Assembly (NCBI RefSeq): GCF_023630205.1
Contig: NZ_JALPRR010000003.1
Location: forward strand, 806,001-870,000
Origin: Pontibacter ruber
GTDB lineage: Bacteria > Bacteroidota > Bacteroidia > Cytophagales > Hymenobacteraceae
Reading direction: 5' to 3'
DNA: 64,000 nucleotides
Shown: positions 44,531-54,233 of the stretch, one piece after another
How the letters are laid out: every line of letters starts with the position of its first letter
Numbering within the stretch: the stretch's first letter is position 1
Made by a program: the position numbers and the translations under genes
The notes under the pieces: generated by a model
Told to the model about the DNA's origin: nothing
The model's input: only the letters and a program-made list of their open reading frames with translations
Database searches by the model: none

Positions 44531-46420
44531 ATGAAAAAACACATCTACATGCTGCTGGCCCTGCTGCTGATGGGGCTCCACACGTCTGCCCAGGGACGCA
44601 TGATTTCCGGAACCGTTACCGATGCCAGCACCGGAAATGTGCTACCCGGGGTAACGGTGCTGCTGAAAGGTACCACTACAGGCACCAGCACCGACCAACA
44701 GGGCAAGTACAGCATCAGCGTGCCCGACAACAACACGATCCTGGTGTTCCGATACATCGGTTATACTTCCAAAGAGGTAAAAGTAGGGAAGAAGAAACAG
44801 CTGGATGTGAAGCTGGTGCAGGACCTGAGAACCTTAGAGGAGGTGGTTGTGACCAGGAATAGTACGCAGCGGGGGCTGGCAGGCAAAGTGGCAGGAGTCC
44901 GGAGCAGCAGAAAGAGCGAGCAAATCGTAACAGAAATGGCACTATATGCTCCCCCTGCTATAGCTTATGATATGGAGGTGATGCCGCAGCATAACACCGA
45001 GAACTATAACTACATCAAAGAAAGTACCTTTCAGGATGCGCAGAAAACACCGCTTTCTACTTTCTCCATCGACGTGGACAATGCATCTTATAGCAACGTG
45101 CGCCGCTTCCTGAACCAGGGCGCGAAGCCGCCGGTAGATGCAGTTAGAATAGAAGAAATGATCAACTACTTTAGCTATGATTACCCGCAGCCTACCGGCG
45201 ATGCCCCTTTTTCAGTGAGCACTGAACTGTCGGAATGTCCCTGGAACAAAGAGAACCAGTTGCTGCACATCGGCCTACAGGGCAAGAACATTGCAACGGA
45301 TAACCTGCCTGCTTCCAACCTGGTGTATCTGCTTGATGTATCCGGTTCCATGAGCTCGCCCGATAAATTGCCCTTGGTGAAAGCAGGTTTTAAACTGCTG
45401 GTAGACCAGTTGCGCCCCCAGGACAAAGTAGCCATTGTGGTGTATGCCGGTGCGGCCGGGTTGGTGTTGCCCGCTACTTCTGGCAAAGACAAGCCGAAGA
45501 TTCTGCAGGCGATCGATAACCTGGAAGCTGGAGGTTCAACAGCGGGTGGTGAAGGAATAAAACTGGCCTACAAAGTGGCTCGGGAGAATTTTGTAAAAGG
45601 CGGTAACAACCGCGTTATACTTGCCTCTGACGGAGACTTTAACGTGGGCGTGAGCAGCGACAGCGAACTGCAGCGGCTGATAGAGGAGAAGCGGGAGACG
45701 GGCGTTTTCCTGACAGTGCTGGGTTTTGGTTCGGGCAACCTGAAAGACTCGCGCATGGAGCAGCTGGCTAACAAAGGCAACGGCAACTATGCCTATGTTG
45801 ACAATATTCTGGAGGCGAAGAAAGTGTTTGTGAACGAGTTCGGCGGCACGCTCTTCACCATCGCCAAAGACGTGAAGCTGCAATTGGAGTTTAACCCGGC
45901 CAAAGTGAAAGCCTACCGCCTGATCGGCTACGAAAACCGTGCTCTGGAAGACAAAGATTTTAACAACGATAAAAAAGATGCAGGTGACATGGGAGCAGGT
46001 CATACCGTAACAGCACTCTACGAGATCGTGCCTGTTGGCGCTAACTCAGCTACGCAGGCCGGCAAAGTAGACGAGCTGAAATACCAGAAAACACAACTCG
46101 AGGCAAAGGCTAAAAACACAAACGAAATACTCACGATGAAGCTGCGCTACAAAGCACCGGATGGCAACACGAGTAAGCTCATAACTACTACTGTTTCGGA
46201 CAAAGCTGTAGCTGCTGATAAAACCTCTGATAACTTCCGTTTCTCGGCAGCCGTTGCCGCCTGCGGCATGCTGCTCCGCGACTCCGAATTCAAAGGCAAC
46301 GCTTCCTTCCCAATGGTACTGGAACTGGCAAAAGGCGCCCGCGGCAAAGACGAAGAAGGTTACCGGATCGAGTTCATCAACCTGGTTAAGTCGATGAGTT
46401 TACTGAATGAGAGAAGGTGA
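44531..46420 (+). CDS. VWA-domain protein with carboxypeptidase-regulatory N-domain and DUF3520
   Basis: A 629-residue exported protein from the ATG at 44531: signal peptide (about 1-21), a carboxypeptidase-regulatory-like domain (25-95, VLPGVTVLLKGTTTGTSTD), LEEVVVTR (102-109) and LAGKVAGVR (116-124), all as in the start of SusC-type receptors. Then comes the VWA N-terminal region (about 145-255), a VWA domain with MIDAS motif DVSGSMS (269-275) and Asp in LASDGDFN, and a DUF3520 C-terminus. No lipobox Cys is seen. The VWA module suggests metal-dependent binding of a protein partner. It is divergent from the ECF operon with a 101-bp gap. Confidence 0.9.
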   Translation: MKKHIYMLLALLLMGLHTSAQGRMISGTVTDASTGNVLPGVTVLLKGTTTGTSTDQQGKYSISVPDNNTILVFRYIGYTSKEVKVGKKKQLDVKLVQDLRTLEEVVVTRNSTQRGLAGKVAGVRSSRKSEQIVTEMALYAPPAIAYDMEVMPQHNTENYNYIKESTFQDAQKTPLSTFSIDVDNASYSNVRRFLNQGAKPPVDAVRIEEMINYFSYDYPQPTGDAPFSVSTELSECPWNKENQLLHIGLQGKNIATDNLPASNLVYLLDVSGSMSSPDKLPLVKAGFKLLVDQLRPQDKVAIVVYAGAAGLVLPATSGKDKPKILQAIDNLEAGGSTAGGEGIKLAYKVARENFVKGGNNRVILASDGDFNVGVSSDSELQRLIEEKRETGVFLTVLGFGSGNLKDSRMEQLANKGNGNYAYVDNILEAKKVFVNEFGGTLFTIAKDVKLQLEFNPAKVKAYRLIGYENRALEDKDFNNDKKDAGDMGAGHTVTALYEIVPVGANSATQAGKVDELKYQKTQLEAKAKNTNEILTMKLRYKAPDGNTSKLITTTVSDKAVAADKTSDNFRFSAAVAACGMLLRDSEFKGNASFPMVLELAKGARGKDEEGYRIEFINLVKSMSLLNERR

Positions 46421-46768
46421 CCTCTCCCTGCCCCCTTCAAAGGGGGACTTGGTTTCAGTTGCATAGCCGTCAGCTAAGCAGTGTCGTTTCCAGTCCTTGG
46501 GTTGAGCGCCTTCTGGGTTTCCGGTGCCCGTTAGGGCATTGCGACCGAAGGGTAGCAAAGGAAAGCTAGACAGCGCGATGCCCGAGGACGAGGCCCCGCG
46601 GCCGTGAGCGCACCAAAGTATAAAATGAAACTATAGGCAAGTAAGACTAAGGAAGACAGGCAGCTACAATAGCAAAGTCTTGCTGGCATAAAGTACAAGA
46701 GTCAGCAACGAAGCAAAAGACAATTAAAGTGTTAAAACCATCTTCTGCCTTAAAAGAGCAGAATATGG
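46421..46768. other. intergenic region with repeat copy B
   Basis: 348 bp between convergent genes, mostly repeat copy B. No gene is seen. Confidence 0.6.
46425..46690 (-). repeat. dispersed repeat, copy B (inverted)
   Basis: Body 46450-46690 is the reverse complement of copy A; 46487-46526 matches 38076-38115 at all 40 bases. The palindrome CCCCCTTCAAAGGGGG at 46431-46446 is the counterpart of the one at 38155-38175, but the later palindromes of copies A and C are missing. It starts within a few bases of the VWA stop codon. Confidence 0.8.
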
Positions 46769-47389
46769 TTACTTCCTCACTACCCACGTCGTCATACTTC
46801 GTTCCTGCTCTACCAGCACCGTTTTGAGCGGCTCCAGCCTTTCTGCACCCAACTGTTGCTCCAGATCCAAAATCAACGCTTCATCTGCCAGGAACCAGAC
46901 CGGGCCGTGCGACATCCGGTAAAATCGTCCCTCCAACTGTTGAAGTTTTCCTTCCAGGCCAATAGTGGTGCTGAAGCGGCAGAACAACATGCCGCCTGGT
47001 TTCAGTACCCGCCACAGCTCCTGCACCATACTTCTAAAATGGAATTCGCTTCGGGCAAAATGCAACACCGCGCTGCAAAGCACCACGTCAAACTCCTCGT
47101 CAGCAAAAGGCAGTTGCTCGAGATCGGCTTGCACAAAGTTGCGTGCTGGTAGGGTTGGAGCAAGTTCTTTAGCTAACTGTTGCACCCGATCTATAGCTTC
47201 TGTTGAGGCATCGACCCCGTATACTTTTATTTCCGCCTGCATTAGGTATTGTATGTTCCGACCATAGCCACAGCCGGCGTCCAGCAGTTTCATGCCTTTC
47301 TGTATCCGGCCTTTCAGGAGCTGGTCGAACAGGTAAATATCGATGTCGCCAAACTGAGCTTTGAGGGATGTAATGGGCAGGTGGAACAT
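46769..47389 (-). CDS. class I SAM-dependent methyltransferase
   Basis: A 206-residue Rossmann-fold methyltransferase. Motif I is LLDAGCGYGRNIQYL (about 35-49), the acidic loop GVDAST near 60, motif II QADLEQLPFADEEFDVVLCSAVLHF and motif III VLKPGGMLFCRF. The substrate is unknown; the UbiE/tellurite-type size and CS-A-VLHF segment are shared with many small-molecule methyltransferases. It stands alone between the VWA gene and the divergent hut cluster. Confidence 0.85.
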   Translation of the reverse strand: MFHLPITSLKAQFGDIDIYLFDQLLKGRIQKGMKLLDAGCGYGRNIQYLMQAEIKVYGVDASTEAIDRVQQLAKELAPTLPARNFVQADLEQLPFADEEFDVVLCSAVLHFARSEFHFRSMVQELWRVLKPGGMLFCRFSTTIGLEGKLQQLEGRFYRMSHGPVWFLADEALILDLEQQLGAERLEPLKTVLVEQERSMTTWVVRK

Positions 47390-47511
47390 AGCGTTTATAC
47401 TTTAGAAGTGGATCTGGCGGAAAAGTCAGCAGGCTAAATTATGCATGATTTTCCTATCCTTTTTCCTTTATTTTTAGGAATATTGAACAGGATTATACGA
47501 TAAAACAAACT

Positions 47512-49224
47512 ATGAATAGCACACCAGAAACCGCAACTGCCGTTCGCTCTAAACTATCCGTGAGCGAATTCATCGAGAAATACGCCAACCACCCGGTTTA
47601 CATTCCGCCCCGCGGAACGGAGTTACATGCTAAAAACTGGCAGTCAGAGGCTGCCCTGCGCATGTTCCTCAACAACCTGACCGATGAAGTGGCCGAAGAT
47701 CCGAAGCGTCTGGTGGTGTACGGTGGCATCGGGCAGGCTGCCCGCACCCCGGAAGATGCCCGCAAAATCATTGAAGTGCTGCTGAACCTGGAGGAAGACG
47801 AGAGTTTGCTGGTGCAATCGGGTAAGCCGGTAGGCAAAGTGCGCACGCATGCCGAAGCGCCGCGTGTGCTTATCGCCAACTCTAACCTGGTGCCGCATTG
47901 GGCAACCTGGGAGCACTTTAACGAACTGCGCGCGCGCGGCCTGATGATGTATGGACAGATGACCGCCGGCAGCTGGATCTACATCGGTACGCAGGGTATA
48001 CTTCAGGGAACGTACGAGACCTTTGCTGCCTGCGGCAGAATCCACTTTAACGGCGACCTGCGCCACAAGCTGCTGGTAACAGGTGGCTTAGGCGGTATGG
48101 GAGGCGCGCAGCCACTGGCTGCTACCATTGCCGGTGCAACCTTCCTGGGTGTTGACGTGGATCCGGAGCGCATCAAAAAGCGCCTCGACACCCGTTACAT
48201 CGACAAAATGACCTACGACTACGAAGAGGCAAAGCGCTGGGCACTGGAGGCCAAGGAGAAAGGCGAGGCGATCTCGATTGGTTTGGTAGGCGACATCGGC
48301 GATGTGCTGGAACGCCTGATACAAGACAACATCACACCGGAGATCCTAACCGACCAAACCTCTGCCCACGACCCGATCAACGGCTATGTACCAAACGGCC
48401 TGACGCTGGAAGAAGCAAAAGCATTGCGCGAAAGCGATCCGCAGGAATATAAAGCGCGTTCCTTAACAAGTATGGCCCGCCATGTGGGCTTTATGCTGGA
48501 GCTGCAGCGCCGTGGCAGCCGCACCTTCGATTATGGCAACAACCTGCGTGAGTTTGCGCAGCAGGGAGGCGAACCGAATGCCTTCAACATACCGGGTTTT
48601 GTTCCGGAGTATATGCGTCCGCTGTTCTGTGAGGGTAAAGGTCCTTTCCGCTGGGCAGCTTTGTCAGGCGATCCGGAGGATATCCGCGTGACCGATGAGG
48701 CGCTGAAAGAGCTCTTCCCGGAGAACAAACACATGATAAACTGGCTGGAGCAGGCCGAAGAGAAGGTAGCTTTCCAGGGATTGCCGTGCCGTATCTGCTG
48801 GCTGGGCATGGGCGAGCGCGAAAAAGCAGGCTTGCTGTTCAACCAGCTCGTACGCGATGGCAAAGTCAAAGCGCCGATCGTAATTGGTCGCGACCACCTC
48901 GACTGCGGTTCTGTGGCTTCGCCGTACCGTGAGACCGAAGGAATGAAAGATGGCTCGGACGCTGTATCGGATTGGCCATTGCTGAACCTGATGTCGAACA
49001 CAGCCGGTGGTGCTACCTGGGTATCGTTCCACCACGGGGGCGGGGTAGGCATTGGCTATTCGCAGCATGCCGGTATGGTAATACTGGCCGATGGCACCGA
49101 CCGTGCTGAGCGCTGTCTGCGCCGCGTGCTGCACAACGACCCGGCTATGGGTATTTTCCGCCATGCCGATGCCGGCTACGAAACAGCTCAGGAGAATGCC
49201 GAGAAGTTCGGACTGAAACTCTAG
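47512..49224 (+). CDS. hutU: urocanate hydratase
   Basis: HutU converts urocanate to imidazolonepropionate, the second step of histidine degradation, with tightly bound NAD. The 570 residues include the early [17 protein letters not shown], the NAD-binding [16 protein letters not shown] (about 185-200), the [10 protein letters not shown] and GYVPNGLT segments, the conserved Cys in [12 protein letters not shown] (about 423-430) and [15 protein letters not shown] near the end. It is the first of hutU-hutI-hutG; no hutH is adjacent. A terminator with AAGTATA arms follows, so hutI may have its own promoter. Confidence 0.96.
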   Translation: MNSTPETATAVRSKLSVSEFIEKYANHPVYIPPRGTELHAKNWQSEAALRMFLNNLTDEVAEDPKRLVVYGGIGQAARTPEDARKIIEVLLNLEEDESLLVQSGKPVGKVRTHAEAPRVLIANSNLVPHWATWEHFNELRARGLMMYGQMTAGSWIYIGTQGILQGTYETFAACGRIHFNGDLRHKLLVTGGLGGMGGAQPLAATIAGATFLGVDVDPERIKKRLDTRYIDKMTYDYEEAKRWALEAKEKGEAISIGLVGDIGDVLERLIQDNITPEILTDQTSAHDPINGYVPNGLTLEEAKALRESDPQEYKARSLTSMARHVGFMLELQRRGSRTFDYGNNLREFAQQGGEPNAFNIPGFVPEYMRPLFCEGKGPFRWAALSGDPEDIRVTDEALKELFPENKHMINWLEQAEEKVAFQGLPCRICWLGMGEREKAGLLFNQLVRDGKVKAPIVIGRDHLDCGSVASPYRETEGMKDGSDAVSDWPLLNLMSNTAGGATWVSFHHGGGVGIGYSQHAGMVILADGTDRAERCLRRVLHNDPAMGIFRHADAGYETAQENAEKFGLKL

Positions 49225-49243
49225 ATCCTATAGCTATGGTTAT

Positions 49244-49282
49244 AAAAGATGGAAGTATAGCAGGTTTATACTTCCATCTTTT
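49244..49282 (+). terminator. terminator after hutU with AAGTATA arms
   Basis: AAAAGATGGAAGTATA (49244-49259) pairs with its exact complement at 49267-49282, followed by further T. Each arm contains the 7-mer AAGTATA or its complement. Confidence 0.8.
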
Positions 49283-49336
49283 TTCTCTATAATGGTACTA
49301 TGAAATGCCTTTAACTTGCCTTAACCGACTGAAACT

Positions 49337-50584
49337 ATGAAACCTAGAGAAACTGATCATACGCTGATTGGTCCCTTCAGCCAGGTGGTGACCATGGCCG
49401 GTCTGCCTGAGAACGGACCTATACCTGACGAAGCCCTGCAGGTACTGGAAAATGCCGGTGTGATGGTGCTGAACGGAGCTATTACGCAGGTAGGCGATTA
49501 TAATACACTATTGCAGGTAGCTCAGGACGGAGGGTACAAACTACAAAAGATAGAACAGCCGATGGTGCTGCTGCCGGGGCTGATCGATGCGCATACGCAT
49601 ATTTGTTTTGCCGGCTCCCGCGCCAACGACTACGCCATGCGCGTGGCCGGAAAATCATACTTAGAAATTGCCCGCAGTGGCGGCGGTATACTGGATAGCG
49701 TGCGCAAAACACGCGAAGCAACGGCTGTAGAACTGGTCGATCTGCTCAGGAAACGCTGCGACCGGCATTTGCGCGAGGGTGTTACAACCTGCGAAGTAAA
49801 AAGCGGCTATGGCCTGACAGTGGAGGATGAGCTGAAAATGCTTGAAGCGATCAGCTTAGTGAACAAGCACCACGCCCTCGACCTGGTGCCCACCTGCCTG
49901 GCCGCTCACATGCGTCCGCCGGAGTTTACCGATTCGCAGGTATACCTGCAGTGTATTCTCACAGAGCTGCTGCCACAGGTAAAAGAGCTGGAACTGGCAA
50001 ACCGTGTAGATATCTTTATTGAAGATACCGCTTTTAACGAAGAAGAAGCACTGGAGTACCTGCTGGCTGCAAAGGAGCTTGGCTTTGATATCACAGTACA
50101 TGCCGATCAGTTCAGTACCGATGGGAGTAAAGTAGCTGCAGAAGTGGGGGCTGTAAGTGCCGATCACCTGGAGGCCAGTGGCGATGAAGAGATCACTTTA
50201 TTAAAAGAAGCAGGTGTGATAGCTACCGTATTGCCAGGGGCGTCCTTAGGTTTAGGCATGCATTATGCGCCTGCCCGCAGGATGCTGGACGGTGGCCTTT
50301 GCCTAGCCATAGCTACCGACTGGAACCCGGGTTCTGCCCCGATGGGCGATCTGTTGCTGCAGGCGGCCATACTTGGCGCCGCAGAAAAGTTAACGACAGC
50401 CGAAACCCTTGCTGCCATTACGACTCGTGCCGCACGTGCATTGAATCTTTCGGACCGGGGGAGGCTGGCAAAAGGTATGGTAGCAGATATGATCGCTTTC
50501 CCGATAAACAACTACAAAGAGATTTTATACTTCCAGGGAAAGCTGAAGCCAGCTATAGTTTGGAAGCATGGAGAGCAAGTATAA
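49337..50584 (+). CDS. hutI: imidazolonepropionase
   Basis: HutI opens the imidazolone ring to give formimidoylglutamate. It is a metal-dependent amidohydrolase with ligands in GLIDAHTHICFAG (His86 and His88), the segments ILDSVRKTREA and SGYGLTVEDELKML, His in ITVHADQFS (about 251) and the Asp in IATDWNPGSAP (about 327). The 415 residues match the family. It is followed by hutG after about 95 bp. Confidence 0.96.
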   Translation: MKPRETDHTLIGPFSQVVTMAGLPENGPIPDEALQVLENAGVMVLNGAITQVGDYNTLLQVAQDGGYKLQKIEQPMVLLPGLIDAHTHICFAGSRANDYAMRVAGKSYLEIARSGGGILDSVRKTREATAVELVDLLRKRCDRHLREGVTTCEVKSGYGLTVEDELKMLEAISLVNKHHALDLVPTCLAAHMRPPEFTDSQVYLQCILTELLPQVKELELANRVDIFIEDTAFNEEEALEYLLAAKELGFDITVHADQFSTDGSKVAAEVGAVSADHLEASGDEEITLLKEAGVIATVLPGASLGLGMHYAPARRMLDGGLCLAIATDWNPGSAPMGDLLLQAAILGAAEKLTTAETLAAITTRAARALNLSDRGRLAKGMVADMIAFPINNYKEILYFQGKLKPAIVWKHGEQV

Positions 50585-50679
50585 TGCATTCGCTATTGGT
50601 CGTAATTGCTTGTCTCTTTCTAAAGGAGACAACTACTTACTCAGATAACCAAAACTAATAATCAGCAACTAACAATCAA

Positions 50680-51654
50680 ATGTATAAACCCACCGTGGCC
50701 GGATCCTGGAAAGGACGTGTAGATGTGCATGACGGCGAAGAAGGTAAACGCTGGCACCAGGGCATAAACCTGCTTAACCTTACTGAGGCAGTTGAACCCG
50801 CTGATGCAGCCCAGCCGATTGCTTTCCTTGGATTTTGCTGCGACGAAGGCGTGCGCCGCAACCAGGGCAGGGAAGGAGCGGTAGAAGGCCCTGCAGCCCT
50901 GCGGCAGGCCATGGCCTCATTTGCGTGGCATCTGGACGACGAGGTGATGTTGTTTGATGCCGGCGATGTTTACTGTACCAACCAGAACCTGGAAGAGGCG
51001 CAAAAGCAACTGGGCAGGAAAGTACAGGCATTGCTCTCCAATACCTACAAAACCATCATACTCGGGGGCGGGCACGAGACGGCTTATGGACATTTCCTGG
51101 GTATAAAACAGGCGCTTCCGGCTGGGCAGCGGTTGGGTATCATCAACTTCGATGCCCATTTCGATTTGCGAAGCTATACACAGCAAAGTAGCTCGGGTAC
51201 GCCTTTCCTGCAAATAGCAGATGATCTGGCAGCTGATGGTGCAGCCTTCAACTACCTGTGCCTGGGCATACAACAAGCCAGCAATACACAAAAGCTTTTT
51301 AATACAGCCGAAGCCTGCGGTGCAGATTACGTTTTCGCGCCGGCCATGCAGGTGTACAATTTTGACGCACTGCGCGAGCGCCTGCAGCAATTTATGGATC
51401 AGGTGGATGTGTTGTATGTGAGTATCGACATGGATGTTTTTGCGGCAGCTTATGCACCGGGTGTAAGTGCCCCTGCGGCGTTAGGCGTACATCCGGACAT
51501 GGTCATGCTGTTGCTCCAGGAGATCATCGGGAGCGGCAAATTACTGACGCTTGATGTAGTGGAGCTTAACCCCAAGCTGGATATTGATAACCGCACGGCT
51601 AAGCTGGGAGCCGCCTTGTTGTACCATGTAGTGCAGCAGTGGAGCCAGGTATAA
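50680..51654 (+). CDS. hutG: formimidoylglutamase
   Basis: HutG hydrolyses formimidoylglutamate to glutamate and formamide. It is a binuclear manganese ureohydrolase of 324 residues, with the metal motifs GGGHETAYGH (about 128-137), FDAHFDLR (about 154-161) and VSIDMDVF (about 246-253, Asp-x-Asp). This closes the hut pathway by direct hydrolysis, not by the transferase route. A terminator follows at 51663-51698. Confidence 0.94.
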   Translation: MYKPTVAGSWKGRVDVHDGEEGKRWHQGINLLNLTEAVEPADAAQPIAFLGFCCDEGVRRNQGREGAVEGPAALRQAMASFAWHLDDEVMLFDAGDVYCTNQNLEEAQKQLGRKVQALLSNTYKTIILGGGHETAYGHFLGIKQALPAGQRLGIINFDAHFDLRSYTQQSSSGTPFLQIADDLAADGAAFNYLCLGIQQASNTQKLFNTAEACGADYVFAPAMQVYNFDALRERLQQFMDQVDVLYVSIDMDVFAAAYAPGVSAPAALGVHPDMVMLLLQEIIGSGKLLTLDVVELNPKLDIDNRTAKLGAALLYHVVQQWSQV

Positions 51655-51662
51655 AGTAGAAA

Positions 51663-51698
51663 ACCAGTGGCTTTGCGCAAAATCAGGCAAAGCCACTG
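51663..51698. terminator. terminator between hutG and the T9SS-like gene
   Basis: CCAGTGGCTTTGC (51663-51675) pairs perfectly with GCAAAGCCACTGG (51686-51698). No long T-run follows, so use in both directions is possible but not certain. Confidence 0.65.
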
Positions 51699-51721
51699 GC
51701 TTATGATAGCTTTTGTTTGTT

Positions 51722-52132
51722 TTATCTGCCGATCTTGAATTTGGTCCAGTAGGTAGTGTCGGAGGTTTTCACTTCAATCAGGTACGTATCCGGCCGCAAT
51801 TTACCAACGTCGAAACGCCAGGCCTTGTCGCTCTTGGCCGCAGCTATGGGCTTGTTGTACACCATCTGTCCGGCAGTATTGGTGATCTCAAGCATGGCGT
51901 TTTCTTTCAGCACCTGGGAGAAGTCCAGCTGAAAGGTTCCCTTTTTAGTTGGCTTCAGGTTGATACCTGAAAGTGTCTCCAGGTTTGTTGCTGTATCTGC
52001 AGCGATCAGCACATGCTCCCGCTGCTGCGAAGCGACGTTGTCTTTGGTGTTCTGCGCATTGGCAAAAAAGGTAAAAGCAGCCAACGAAAGGGTAAGAGCA
52101 GTGTGCAGTGCATACTTTTTTGTCGTCTCCAT
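51722..52132 (-). CDS. small secreted protein with T9SS-like C-terminal domain
   Basis: A 136-residue protein: a signal peptide (about 1-27, ending FANAQ), a short polar linker, and from about 62 a domain with NAMLEITNTAGQMVYNKPI, LRPDTYLIEVKTSD and the end TYWTKFKIGR. This is the pattern of type IX secretion C-terminal sorting domains, which normally follow a large cargo. Here it makes up most of the mature protein. Function unknown. Confidence 0.65.
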   Translation of the reverse strand: METTKKYALHTALTLSLAAFTFFANAQNTKDNVASQQREHVLIAADTATNLETLSGINLKPTKKGTFQLDFSQVLKENAMLEITNTAGQMVYNKPIAAAKSDKAWRFDVGKLRPDTYLIEVKTSDTTYWTKFKIGR

Positions 52133-52282
52133 AAACTCTTCTCAGTTAAAAGTATAAGTGTAAATCTGCTACTGCATTTTTGAGGCCAATTTTTATAAAC
52201 GCAACAGTTTTTGTCTTTAAAATTATTTAAGCTGCTCAGTATAATAAAGTTAAATGGTAAGTTGCAGCTTGTTGTTACACAG

Positions 52283-53203
52283 CTAGCCGTGTGTTGCCTG
52301 TAATTTTCCCGCTTGCCTGTTGTAGCAGAACATACCGGTGCCATTCAGGTTAACGCCGCCCAGCCATTGCTCTGCAGGTAACGATAGTTCAGCCTTTTTC
52401 GTCTGCTGCAGCACTTCCCGCCCATACTCGGTTAGTTGTAAAGGTTCGCCTTTAGTTACAAGTTGGGGCTGCAGTTGGCTAAGGATGACCTGCAGCTGCC
52501 AGTCGCCGAAACCGTAGCCGGGCTTCTGGTGCCAGAAGGCCTGCATCAGTTCCATCTCTGTAGCTGCGCCATCCTGAATTAACTGTAGTAAAAGCTGCTG
52601 CGGATAACCCAGGCCGGTACGGCAATCAGGAAAACGTTGGAGATGTAAATGCAGGGCATTTTTGAGGAAAGGAAGAAGTATGGTTTTTTCAGTCAGGTAC
52701 TGCTGCAGCAACAGCGGATCGGCACCAGCATAAAGTTTCCATAACTCCTGCGCCTGCTGGAGTTGCTCTGGGTGGAGCTGCAAACGCTTCTGGTATACTT
52801 GCGTTAGTTTATCGGGCCGCAGCAGGCCAATCGATTCACTTGCCTCCACATGGCACATGAATATTTTCTTAAACTCTAACTGTTGCAGCTTGCTTAACAG
52901 GTAGAGCTGGTTTACCTGGCAGGTGAGGTCCGCATCAAACCACAATACTATTTCAGTGGTTTTGGGCGTCTGCTCCAGCTTTTGCAGCTCTTCGAGTACT
53001 TTCTGTCTGTATCCTTCGGGTGTTTCCCGGAATGTAGAGGTGATGTGCTGAAGGCGCTGCTGCCAGAATCCGGCTTCCGGTAAGGCATACGATACAGGAC
53101 CATCTACCAGAATTTCACGCCATACCAGCACCTGGCCTGCAATGCCGGCTGCTTTAAAAGCGGGCAGGGAGGCATCGCCATTTAGTATATGCAGCTGTTC
53201 CAT
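52283..53203 (-). CDS. DUF1835-like protein
   Basis: A 306-residue, Gln/Leu-rich cytoplasmic protein. The start MEQLHILNGDASLPAFKAAG, then VLVWREILVDGPV and IVLWFDADLTCQVNQLYLLS, is typical of DUF1835, often with a DUF3658-like C-terminal part. The C-terminal third looks like a small winged-helix fold. Function unknown, cytoplasmic. It stands alone. Confidence 0.75.
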   Translation of the reverse strand: MEQLHILNGDASLPAFKAAGIAGQVLVWREILVDGPVSYALPEAGFWQQRLQHITSTFRETPEGYRQKVLEELQKLEQTPKTTEIVLWFDADLTCQVNQLYLLSKLQQLEFKKIFMCHVEASESIGLLRPDKLTQVYQKRLQLHPEQLQQAQELWKLYAGADPLLLQQYLTEKTILLPFLKNALHLHLQRFPDCRTGLGYPQQLLLQLIQDGAATEMELMQAFWHQKPGYGFGDWQLQVILSQLQPQLVTKGEPLQLTEYGREVLQQTKKAELSLPAEQWLGGVNLNGTGMFCYNRQAGKLQATHG

Positions 53204-53246
53204 TGTTGCTGGGAGGTATCAGCAGTATACTTTATACTGCTTAGAT

Positions 53247-53290
53247 AAAACGAAGGCAGCTATACTTCCGGGTATTGCTGCCTTCGTTTT
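53247..53290 (-). terminator. terminator of the propeller lipoprotein gene
   Basis: AAAACGAAGGCAGC (53247-53260) pairs with GCTGCCTTCGTTTT (53277-53290); the minus-strand copy ends in a U-run. Confidence 0.75.
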
Positions 53291-53303
53291 AATTATGATC
53301 CAC

Positions 53304-54179
53304 TTAGAAACTGACCGTATAGGCAACCACGCGGTTATCATGGAAGGTGGGCACGTACAGCAGTTTTTGTTCTTCGGAGTAGCTGATGTCGGCGGCATTT
53401 ACTTTTTTGCCTTTGGTGTCAAGTACTTTCCATTTGCGTCCTTCCTCGTTCAGGTAGTATACTTCGCCTTCCCATCCGGATACGAAATAGCCGCCGTTGC
53501 CGGTGCTTGCAATGCCATCCGCATACTTGATGTGGTCAGCCCAGTCCGAAAAATTTTTGTTTTCTGTATTGATGCGACGCACATTGCCACTGCTCATAAA
53601 AGCTATAAGCAGACGATCCTTATCATAAAGCAGGCCGTTAGGAGTTTCGCGTCGGGTATTATCAAGCCAAGTGGTTACGCGGCCGTTGCGGAGGTGGTAG
53701 ATGCGTTTTTTGCCCGAGTCGGAGACATACACATTGCCCTCGCCATCGACAGTCACATCGTTCAGCACTTCTGCTTTGTCGGCTTTATACTTGCCCAGAA
53801 CAGCGCCCGTTTCCACGGCAATGGCAACAATTTCGTCCAGATCGGCTACGTACAGCACGTTGTTGTGCAGGGCCATCCCTTTCGGATCGTTCAAACCGGA
53901 TACCCAGTAGAGGTTCTCAATTTTTCCGTCCGGCGAAAGCTTGGAAATAAAGCCGTCTCCGTCTTTCTTTTCCTTGTTGCTGCTGTTGATGTTGCTCACA
54001 TAAAGCACGTTACGCTGCTTGTCGTGCAGCACGGATTCGGGCGTGCGCAAGGTGATGTCGCTGGCCCATGCCTGCTTCAGTTCAACAGGCGCTTTTGCAG
54101 TGAAAAGGCCGCTGCTGCAACCGTACAACCCTGCTGCAATCAGGCAGGTAAGGGTGGTGTGAAGTATAGTTTTCATCAT
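53304..54179 (-). CDS. beta-propeller lipoprotein (SMP-30/NHL-like)
   Basis: A 291-residue lipoprotein (lipobox GLYGC, Cys at about 21). The repeated pattern LYVSNINSS, VLYVADLDEIVAI, NVYVSDSGKKRIYHL and LLIAFMSSGNVRRI shows a six-bladed propeller of the SMP-30/NHL type, without a complete metal site. Substrate unknown; probably binds a ligand in the periplasm or on the surface. Two Met codons open the frame; the second is at 54176. It lies 54 bp from menE on the same strand. Confidence 0.75.
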   Translation of the reverse strand: MMKTILHTTLTCLIAAGLYGCSSGLFTAKAPVELKQAWASDITLRTPESVLHDKQRNVLYVSNINSSNKEKKDGDGFISKLSPDGKIENLYWVSGLNDPKGMALHNNVLYVADLDEIVAIAVETGAVLGKYKADKAEVLNDVTVDGEGNVYVSDSGKKRIYHLRNGRVTTWLDNTRRETPNGLLYDKDRLLIAFMSSGNVRRINTENKNFSDWADHIKYADGIASTGNGGYFVSGWEGEVYYLNEEGRKWKVLDTKGKKVNAADISYSEEQKLLYVPTFHDNRVVAYTVSF

Positions 54180-54233
54180 GTCGATCAGAAATTTATACCT
54201 ACTACGGGTGCAGCAGCTAACCGTTCTGCCAGT

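Noticed and set aside
50610-50632. TTGTCTC/GAGACAA hairpin between hutI and hutG
   Set aside because: Stem of seven bases without T-run; not sufficient as terminator.
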